From: a bacterium
Lineage (GTDB): Bacteria; Acidobacteriota; Polarisedimenticolia; J045
Assembly (NCBI GenBank): GCA_021372775.1
Contig: JAJFTU010000027.1
Location: 1 to 60,108 of the forward strand
Reading direction: 5' to 3'
Length of the DNA: 60,108 bases
The notes under the pieces: model-generated
Told to the model about the DNA's origin: nothing
The model's input: only the letters and a program-made list of their open reading frames with translations
Databases searched by the model: none
Translations under genes and position numbers: made by a program
Shown: positions 39,095 to 47,800 of the stretch, piece after piece
Layout: the number at the start of each line of letters is the position of its first letter
How positions within the stretch are numbered: the stretch's first letter is position 1

Positions 39095-40399
39095 ATGATG
39101 CAGCAGAAGAGAATGGCGATCTTGGTCGGCGGCGGGCCGGCGCCGGGGATCAACAGCGTCATCGCCGCGGCGACGATCCGCGGCCAGCTCGGCGGCGTCG
39201 AGGTCGTCGGCGTGCAGGACGGCTTCGAGTGGGTCCAGAAAGGAAACGTGGACCACGTCGTCCCGCTGACGATCGACGCCGTGAGCCGCATCCACTTCCG
39301 CGGCGGCTCCTACATCGGCATCTCGCGCGCCAACCCGACGGTCGATCCGCAGCTGCTGGAGAACACGATCCTCTCCCTCCTGCGGCTCAACGTGACGCAG
39401 CTGATCACGATCGGCGGCGACGACACCGCCTTCTCGGCGATGAAGCTCGAGGAACGCTCGGCGGGCCGGATCCACGTCGCCCATGTGCCGAAGACGATCG
39501 ACAACGACCTCGCCCTCCCGCCGCAGATCGACACGTTCGGCTTCCAGACGGCGCGCCACGTCGGCGTCGAGATCGTGAAGAACCTGATGGTCGACGCGCG
39601 GACGACCTCCCGCTGGTACTTCATCATCGCCATGGGGCGGAAGGCGGGGCACCTCGCCCTGGGCATCGGCAAGGCGGCGGGGACGACGCTGACGCTGATC
39701 CCGGAAGAGTTCGGCGGCGGCAAGATCCCGCTGCGCGCCCTCGTGGACACGCTCGTCGGGGCGATCATCAAGCGCGCCGCCGACGGCCGGCGGGACGGCG
39801 TGGCGGTGATCGCCGAGGGGGTCGCGCTGGGGATCGACCCCGACGACCTCGGCCGGCTGGCCGACGTCGAGCGGGACGCCCACGGCCACCTGCGGATCGC
39901 CGAGATCAACATCGGCGAGATCCTGAAGAGCGAAGTCCAGAAGCGGCTCGCCGACTTCAAGCTCAAGACGACGATCGTCGCCAAGAACATCGGCTACGAG
40001 CTGCGCTGCGCCGACCCGATCCCCTACGACATGGAGTACACGCGCGACCTCGGCTACTGCGCGGCGAAGTTCCTCCTCTCCGGCGGCAACGCGGCGATGG
40101 TCTCGCTGCAGGGCGGGCACTTCGTCCCGGTGCCGTTCGCGGAGCTGCTCGACCCGGCCACCGGCCGCTCCAAGGTGCGGCTGGTGGACATCGAGTCGGC
40201 GCGCTACAAGATCGCCCGCCGCTACATGATCCGGCTGCGCCGCGACGACTTCGAGGATCCGTACGAGCAGGCGAAGCTCGCCGCCGTCGCCGGGGTGACG
40301 ATGGAGCAGTTCGGCGAGCAGTTCGGGTATCTCGTGCAGTTCGAGCCGCCGCCGTTCGAGATCGAGCTCGTTCCGCCGCCGCCGGCGCAGGAGCCGTAA
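39095..40399 (+). CDS. pfp: Pyrophosphate-dependent 6-phosphofructokinase
   Basis: Reversibly phosphorylates fructose-6-phosphate with PPi. The 434-residue protein has GGGPAPGINSVI, the phosphoryl-donor motif IGGDDTAFSA (107-115) and VPKTIDND (131-138). Two residues set donor choice in this family: Asp110 in place of the Gly of ATP enzymes, and Lys133 in PKTIDND in place of Gly. Both are the PPi type. The substrate motif FGFQTARHVG and MGRKAGHLAL are intact. Start at the first of two adjacent ATGs (39095/39098) after an AAAGGA stretch. Lies 83 bp after gapN. Confidence 0.92.
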   Translation: MMQQKRMAILVGGGPAPGINSVIAAATIRGQLGGVEVVGVQDGFEWVQKGNVDHVVPLTIDAVSRIHFRGGSYIGISRANPTVDPQLLENTILSLLRLNVTQLITIGGDDTAFSAMKLEERSAGRIHVAHVPKTIDNDLALPPQIDTFGFQTARHVGVEIVKNLMVDARTTSRWYFIIAMGRKAGHLALGIGKAAGTTLTLIPEEFGGGKIPLRALVDTLVGAIIKRAADGRRDGVAVIAEGVALGIDPDDLGRLADVERDAHGHLRIAEINIGEILKSEVQKRLADFKLKTTIVAKNIGYELRCADPIPYDMEYTRDLGYCAAKFLLSGGNAAMVSLQGGHFVPVPFAELLDPATGRSKVRLVDIESARYKIARRYMIRLRRDDFEDPYEQAKLAAVAGVTMEQFGEQFGYLVQFEPPPFEIELVPPPPAQEP

Positions 40400-40456
40400 A
40401 GCGGAAGCGGCGGGAACGCGGTCGGCGCGCGGCGCGGGAGAGCGGAAGGCGCGCGG

Positions 40457-40921
40457 TCAGCGCGCGCGGCGGAGGTAGCCGTCGGGATGCGTCCCGCGGC
40501 CTCCGCACGAGCCGTCGGCCGGATGGGTGAAGTGGATCAGGTCCTGGCCGCTCGGCGGATGAACGTACTCCCCCTTCAGCTCGACGGTGTCCCCCATGCG
40601 GAGGCCCACCGGCTCGCCGCCGCAGGTCAGGTCGTGCACGACGCGGACCGGCCGCGTCGCGATCACGCGCGGGAGTTCCGCCCCCTCGCTTCCCCGCAGC
40701 GGGGCGAGCTCGAAGCGACGGACCAGCGCCGTGAACTCGAGGAAGCGGCGGCCGTTCTTGTGCGTCGTCGCGCGCGGCGGCGACTCCACCGTGACGACGG
40801 CGGTGATCTCGGCCTTGAGCGTCGGCGCGCGGCGCGCGCGCGGGGCCGCCCCCGCGGACGGAGGCGCGGCGGAGACGAACGCCGCGAGCAGCGCGGCGAG
40901 GAGCAGCAGCGTCTTCTTCAT
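40457..40921 (-). CDS. Secreted DUF3465-like protein
   Basis: A 154-residue exported protein. Signal peptide MKKTLLLLAALLAAFVSAAP, then a small domain matching the DUF3465 pattern (VVHDLTCGGEPVGLRMGDTV, LKGEYVHPPSGQDLIHFTHP, ending GGRGTHPDGYLRRAR). Two cysteines (in LTCGG and GSCGG) may form a disulfide. DUF3465 proteins are periplasmic and of unknown role, possibly OB-fold. It converges with the phosphofructokinase gene and lies downstream of the FCD regulator on the same strand. Confidence 0.82.
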   Translation of the reverse strand: MKKTLLLLAALLAAFVSAAPPSAGAAPRARRAPTLKAEITAVVTVESPPRATTHKNGRRFLEFTALVRRFELAPLRGSEGAELPRVIATRPVRVVHDLTCGGEPVGLRMGDTVELKGEYVHPPSGQDLIHFTHPADGSCGGRGTHPDGYLRRAR

Positions 40922-40950
40922 GCCGTGCAGTCCGCGGCGCGGCGCGGCGG

Positions 40951-41712
40951 TCAGCGGCGCAGCGGGGCGCCGCGCCCCGCGTCGTCCGGGCCGAGGCCGG
41001 CGAGCCACTGATCGATGTGCCGGATGAACTCGTCGATGTGCGCCGCCGCGGCCGCCGCCGCGCGCTCGCCGTCGCGGTCGGCGATCGCCGCGACCAGCTC
41101 CGCGTGCGCCGGACGCGAGTCGCCGCCGATCGTCGCGCCGAGGTGGAACATCAGCGCCTCGAGCGATTCGGCGCTCGTCCGGATCAGGCGCAGCGCGGCG
41201 GCGATGAAGCGGTTCCCCGAGGCCTCGGCCAACGTCTGGTGGAAGTCGAGCGCCTCCTGCGCGCCGCGTCCTCCCGCCTCGACGTTTTTGGCCTGCGCCT
41301 CGGCGATCCGCTGCAGCGTGGCCACCTGTTCCTGCGTCGCCCGCTCGGCCGCCTCGCGCGCCATCTCCGCCTCGAGCCCGCGCCGCGCGAGCATCGCGTT
41401 CCGCAGCTCGGTCAGCGTGGAGCGGCCGACCGCGCGCAGCACGCGGTCGCTCGACTGGAAGGCGGCGCGCCGCGCCTGCGTCCGCTCGAGCCACGTGCGC
41501 CCCGTCGCCGTGATCGTGCGCCCCTTGTTGCTCACCTTCTCCGCGAAACCGCGGCGGGTGAGCGAGTCGAGCGCGCGGCTGACGGTGGGCCGGCTCGTGG
41601 CGACGCCGCGCGCGAGGAGACGCTCCAGGATCGCCCCCGAGCCGACGGGGCCGGGGGTTTGGGCGAGTTCGGCGGCGACGAGCGCCGGCAGGTCGCGGAA
41701 GCGCGGTTTCAT
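40951..41712 (-). CDS. FCD-domain transcriptional regulator
   Basis: A 253-residue DNA-binding protein. Residues 1-75 form a winged helix (GAILERLLARGVATSRPTVS, RALDSLTRRGFAEKVSNKGR), not the usual GntR wHTH sequence. Residues 95-240 are an all-helical FCD domain (LRNAMLARRGLEAEMAREAA, ALDFHQTLAEASGNRFIAAA) with metal/ligand histidines (DFH, MFH, HAEL, H near the end). FCD regulators respond to organic acids. No metabolic operon is adjacent except the convergent glycolytic genes, so the target is unknown. Confidence 0.85.
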   Translation of the reverse strand: MKPRFRDLPALVAAELAQTPGPVGSGAILERLLARGVATSRPTVSRALDSLTRRGFAEKVSNKGRTITATGRTWLERTQARRAAFQSSDRVLRAVGRSTLTELRNAMLARRGLEAEMAREAAERATQEQVATLQRIAEAQAKNVEAGGRGAQEALDFHQTLAEASGNRFIAAALRLIRTSAESLEALMFHLGATIGGDSRPAHAELVAAIADRDGERAAAAAAAHIDEFIRHIDQWLAGLGPDDAGRGAPLRR

Positions 41713-41791
41713 CGGAGGTCAGTCTAGATCGCCCGCCGCGCGCTGTCCCGCCCCGGCGCCGGCGGGACGGGGCGCGCCCCGCGCGGCGCAA

Positions 41792-41825
41792 AGAAAACGG
41801 CCGCCCGCGCGCGGCGGGCGGCCGT
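41792..41825 (-). terminator. Intrinsic terminator of the giant repeat-protein gene
   Basis: A 12-bp GC stem (41797-41808 with 41814-41825) and 5-nt loop; on the minus strand it is followed by a TTTTCTTTG tract. It begins 26 bp after the stop at 41851. Confidence 0.88.
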
Positions 41826-41850
41826 CGGCCGAGGCTTCCGCGCTCGGTCG

Positions 41851-44800
41851 CTACTTGAGGTGGAGCACGGCGTCGAACGTCACCGTCGCGCCGCTCGAGG
41901 CGGGGCTCTTGTCGCCCGAGACGACGACGCGGAGCGTGTGGGCGCCGGCGGCCAGGCCGCGGATGTGGAACGCCCAGACGCGCCACTCTTCGGACGGCGC
42001 GTAGAGATCGACGCCCGCGGCGGGAGCGCCGTCGATCAGGATCGTGGCGATCCCTTGGTCGGGGCCGCGCTTCATCAACAGGCTCGCGCCGGTCCCTTCC
42101 AGCGCCGCGCCGCCGTCGAGGAAGAGCGGGATCGTCGCCGCGGCGTCCTTGACCGCGGAGGCGACGGCGCGCCCGCCGCTCGCGCGGACGTCGAGCTGTT
42201 CGGTCCAGCCCGCGGAGAGGGCGACGCTCGGGTCGTTCTCCTCGCGGAACCAGCGGGCGTGGGCCCCTTCGGCGTCGTCGGCCGCGACCGTGTCCACGAG
42301 GAAGAAGTGCGTCGCGCCGTCGCCTCCGAGGCCGGAGAGGGTGAACGTCGTCGCCGGGGCGGCGACGTAGTAGTTGTTCGCCGCGGTCGCCGGATCGACG
42401 GTCGGCAGCGCGCCTTCGTAGATCCGGTACCCCTTCATCGCCGCCGCGCCGGAACCGAGGTCGGCGGTCGCCGCGGACCAGTCGAGCCGCAGGTCGCCGC
42501 CGGAGCGGGCGACGCGCACGTCGTCCACGAACGGCGGCGCGCCGTCTCCCGTCGGCCGCGCCCAGACTTCCGGGCTCCGCCCGCTCTCGACGCCGCCGCG
42601 CAGCGCGGTGACGACGTAGCGGTGGGCGAGGCCGTTGATCAGGCCGGCGTCGCGGTAGGAGAGGGCCAGGAGCGGCGCGGCGTTGAGCTTGGCGAACGCG
42701 CCGCTCTCGATCGCGCGGTAGACGTTGTAGCCGGTCGCGCCCGGCAGCGCCGGCGGGCCCCAGAAGACCGTGACCATCGAGTTGTCGGGGTGCGCGGCCG
42801 GAGCGGTGGGGATGTCGGGCAGGGCGACGGTGAAGCGGCGCGAGGCCGGGGCGGAGACGTTCCCCGCCTTGTCGGCCGCGCGGACGAGCGCCGCGATCTC
42901 GCCGTTCTGCGTCGGGGCGAAGCTGTAGCTCCACGAACCGCCGCCGGCGGCGAGGATCCACGTCGTTCCGCCGTCGAAGCTGAGCTGCACGTAGTCGAGG
43001 CCGGCGCCGACGTCCTGCGCGGTGCCGGAGAGCGTCGTCGGGGTCGCGGCGATCGTCGCCCGGTCGGCCGGCGAGGACCAGGCGACCGTCGGGGCCGTCG
43101 TGTCGGCGCCGAAGACGAAGTAGCGGACTTCCGACGTCCACGGCGAGGCGGCGTGGCGGTTGTCCACGGCGCGCAGGCGCCAGTAGTAGGTCCGCTGCGA
43201 GACGAGCGACGCGTAGCCCGGCAGGTCGCCGAGCGGCGCGGTGATCGTCGGCAGCGCGGCGGCCAGGTCGTTCTTCGCCGTCGCGCTGAGACCGGTCGCC
43301 GAAACCTCGGGGGCGCCGAAGTTCGGGTCGTCGTCGATCTCGAGGTCGTACGTCACCGTGTCGCCGGGATTCGGATCGACGGAGGCGTACCAGGTGAGCG
43401 CGGCCTCGGCGCCCCAGAGCTGCGCGCCGTTCGGCGGCGCGACGAACTTCGGCGCCGGCGGCGCGTCGTTGCGCAGGACGACGTAGAAGGCGGCCGGCGC
43501 CATCCACGGCCCTTCGTGCCCTTCGGGATCGCGGCCCCGAGCGCGCCACCAGTAGCGGGTGTTGTTGGCGAGGTCGGTGTCCACCGTCCACGACGTCGTG
43601 CTCGTTCCTTCGGCGACCGCGGGGACCTCGGCGACGGTCGAGTCGAACGAGGAGTCGGACGCGACCTGGATCCGGTAGGTGAGCGGGTCGAACTGGTAGT
43701 CGAGCGCGTTGTCGAGCGTCAGCGTCGGGCGGAGGACGCCGACCGCGCCGCCGTCCGGCGGGTCGTGCGGCGCGGGCGCCCCCGGCGTCGGCTCGCCGAT
43801 CCGCACGGCGTCCACGTGGACGACCGCGTCGGCGCCGCCGTAGCAGGTGTTGAGGAAGCCGCGCAGCCGCAGGTGCGCGTTCTTCAAAGGCGAGATGTCC
43901 ACCGTCGTCTTGACCCACGTCGCGTCGGAGGCCCAGTCGTTCCCGCGGATCGTCCCCGGCACGTCGGTCCAGGTGATCCCGCCGTCGATCGAGGACTGGA
44001 AGCGGAAGGTGCTGCACCAGTACATGTGCCCGCGGATCCAGTAGGACAGGGACGGGCTCGTCGCCGCGGAGAGGTCGAGCTCGCCGGCGAAGGCGAAGCT
44101 GTGGTTGGCGTCGGCCCAGATCCGCTGGCCGGGGGTCGCGACGAGGTCGGCCGCGCCTTCCTTCGGGAGGTCCGCGCCCTGGACCCACGCCGAGGGGAGC
44201 AGGTCGTCGAGCGCTCCTTCGAAGCTCTGCGCGTAGGGGTAGGGAAGCGGGGCGTGCGCGTTCTCGACGACGGCGAAGTCGTCGATCGACCAGCCGTCGG
44301 CCTGGATGCCGCAGCCGTCGGAGAGCGAGCGGAAGCGGATCCAGACGTTCTCCTGCCCCTTCCACGGGCTGAGGTCGATCTGCGCGCGGCGCCAGTCGGG
44401 ACGCGTGCCGGTGACGGTGTAGACGCGCGTCCACGACGATCCTTCGTTCGTCATCACCTCCACGACGCCCCAGTCGTAGTTGTCCTGGTAGGCGTAGCGG
44501 TCGTGGAAGGTCAGCACCGGCCACGAGGCGTTCTTCAGATTGACGGAGGTCGTCGCCGAGGCGTCCATGCCGCAGGGGTAGTCGCCGATCGAATCGACGA
44601 GCGCGGCGCCGCCGTTGCGGCCCGCGCCGCTCTGGACGGCCCACGTCCCGGTCATGGTCCAGTGGTCGTTCGGCGTCTCGAAGTCGTCCGCCGCCGACGA
44701 CGGGACGAGCGGCGCGGTCCGCGCCGAGACGACGTTCGAGGGACTGTACGCGTCGTGGACGTCCTGCGCGTAGAGGCGGTAGTAGTAGGTCTTGCCCGCC

Positions 44801-47800
44801 TGCAGGCCGGTGTCCACGAACTGCGTCGCCGCGCGGTCGCCGAGCGTCGCGACGAGCGCGCTGCCGAGGCCGACGCCGTTCGTGGTGTCGCGGTAGAGCA
44901 GGTAGGACCTGAACGACGGCGCGTCGGCGTATGCGCTCCAGGAGAGGCGCATCGAGCCGTTGCCGATCGAGTCGGGCGGCGCGAGGACCGGCGCCGCCGG
45001 CAGCTCCGACACGGCGACGTCGTCGATGGAGAAGTCTTCGTCGGCGCCGCCCCAACACGAGGCGACCTCGAACAGCAGGCGCACGGCCTGTCCTTTGTAG
45101 CCGGAAAGGTCGACCTGCGCGCGGCGCCAGGCCCCGGAGGAATTCCAGTCGTTCCCCTGGCCGAAGAGCGAGCCGCTCCAGGTCGCGCCGCCGTCGGTGG
45201 AGGCGTAGACGTTGAGGCTGCTGCACCAGTAGGCGTGGCCGGACATCCAGAAGGTGAGCTGCGGGTTCCGCGCCGCGGCGAGGTCGATCTGGCCGTTCAG
45301 CAGAAGCTGTTCGTAGCCGCTGTTCCAGAGGTTGCCGTCGGCGCTGCTGCGGACGCTCGCCGCGCCGCCGTGGACCGCGTCGGCGGCGACCGTCCAGCGG
45401 CTCGCCTGCCAGTTGCCGAGGCCGGACTCGAAGCCGTCGGTGAACGGGAAGGCGAAGGTCTTCCAGCCGTCGGCCTCGCCGATCGTCACGTCGTCGATCC
45501 GCCAGCCGGCGTTGGTCGTGCCGCCGTCGGTGGCGACGCGGAAGCGGATCCGCAGGTTCGTCTGGCCGCGCCAGCGGGTGAGGTCGATCCGCTGCCTCGC
45601 CCAGGCGGCGCGGACGCCGGTGACGACGTACGGCCGCTGCCAGTTGTTTCCGTCGGCGCTGACCTCGACGCTGCCGTAGTCGGCGTTCTGCTGGAAGGCG
45701 GGCTGGTCCCAGAAGCTCAGGACCGGGTGGACCGCCGCGGTCAGGTCCACCGCGGTGAGGATGTAGGTGCTGCTGCTGTTCGGGTAGTCGCTCGTCGGCG
45801 AGCTGGCGATGCAGCTTCCGGTCGCGCCGTCGCGGCCCGGCGAGAGCGGGCCCCACGTCGGCTGGTCGGCGCTGTCGGTTCCGCGGACCCAGTTCCGCAG
45901 GTCGTCCATCGCGTCGGCGACCGGATAGGGCAGCGGGACGGTGACGGCGGAGCGCTCGTTGCTCGGGGCGACCGTGCCGTACGTGTCGAAGGTGAAGACC
46001 TTGTAGTAGTAGGTCGCGCCGATGGCGAGCCCTTCCGGCGGGTTTTCGTCGAGGGCGCTCACCGTGTTCACGTCGGCGATCGAGGCGACGAGCGTTCCGT
46101 CGAGCGTGACGCCCGGCGAAGTCGAGCGGCGGACTTCGTAGCGGGCGAAGTTCGGGTCGCTCGACTTGGTCCAGGCCAGTTCGGCGGTCTTGAGGTGCGG
46201 CGTCGGCGCGGCGAGGGTCACGGCCGTCGGAAGATCTTCCACGCGCACGTCGTCGACGTAGAAGTCCTCGTCGGCGCCGCCCCAGCAGGAGCTGACTTCG
46301 AACAGCAGACGCACGGCCTTTCCCTTGTAGCCGGAAAGGTCCACCTGCGCGCGGCGCCACGTCCCGGAGGTGTTCCAGTCGCTCCCTTGGCCGAAGAGCG
46401 TGCCGCTCCAGGTCGCGCCGCCGTCGGTGGAGGCGTAGACGTTGAAGCCGCTGCACCAGTAGGCGTGGCCGGTCATCCAGAACGTGAGCTGCGGATTCTG
46501 CGCCGCGGCGAGATCGATCTCGCCGTTCAGCAGAAGCTGCTCGTAGCCGCTGTTCCAGAGGTTGCCGTCGGCGCTGCTGCGGGCGCTCGCCGCGCCGCCG
46601 TGGACCGCGTCGGCGGCGATCGTCCAGCGGCTCGTCTGCCAGTTTCCGAGGCCGGATTCGAACGTCTCGGTGAACGGGAAGGGGAAGGCCGTCCAGCCCT
46701 CGGCCTCGCCGATCGTCACGTCGTCGATCCGCCAGCCGGCGTTGGTCGTGCCGGCGTCCGTGGAAACGCGGAAGCGGACGCGCAGGTTCGTCTGGCCGCG
46801 CCAGCGGGTGAGGTCGATCCGCTGCTTCGCCCAGGCGGCGCGGACGCCGGTGACGACGTACGGCCGCTGCCAGTTGTTTCCGTCGGCGCTGACCTCGACG
46901 CTGCCGTAGTCGGCGTTCTGCTGGAAGGCGGGCTGGTCCCAGAAAGTCAGGACGGGGTGGACCGCCGCGGTCAGGTCCACCGCGGTGAGGATGTAGGTGC
47001 TGCTGTTGTTCGGGTAGTCGGTCGTCGGCGAGCTGGCGATGCAGGTTCCGGTCTCGCCGTCGCGGCCCGGCGAGAGCGGGCCCCACGTCGGCTGGTCGGC
47101 GCTGTCGGTCCCGCGGACCCAGTTCCGCAGGTCGTCCATCGCGTCGGCGACCGGATACGCGAGCGGCACCGTCGTGGCGGAGCGCTCGTTGCTCGGCGTG
47201 ACCGTGCCGTACGTGTCGAACGTGAAGACCTTGTAGTAGTACGTCGCGCCGATGGCGAGCCCTTCCGGCGGGTTGTCGTCGAGGGCGCTCACCGTGTTCA
47301 CGTCGGCGATCAAGGCGACGAGCGTCCCGTCGAGCGTCACGTTGGGCGACGTCGAGCGCCGGACCTCGTAGCGGGCGAAGTTCGGGTCGCTCGACTTGGT
47401 CCAGGCGAGTTCGGCGGTCTTGAGGCGCGGCGTCGGCGCGGCGAGGGTCACCGCCGTCGGGAGGTCTTCGACGCGCACGTCGTCGATGTAGAAGTCCTCG
47501 TCGGCGCCCCCCCAGCAGGTGGAGACCTGGAACATCAGGCGGGTCTTCTGTCCCTTGTAGGCGGAGAGGTCCACCTGCGCGCGGCGCCACGTCCCGGAGG
47601 TGTTCCAGTCGTTCCCCTGGCCGAAGAGCGAGCCGCTCCAAGTCGCGCCGCCGTCGGTGGAGGCGTAGACGTTGAAGCCGCTGCACCAGTAGGCGTGGCC
47701 GGACATCCAGAACGTGAGCTGCGGGTTCGCCGACCCGGCGAGGTCGAGCTCGCCGTTCAGGACGAGCCGCTCGTAGCCGTCGCTCCAGAGATTGCCGTCG

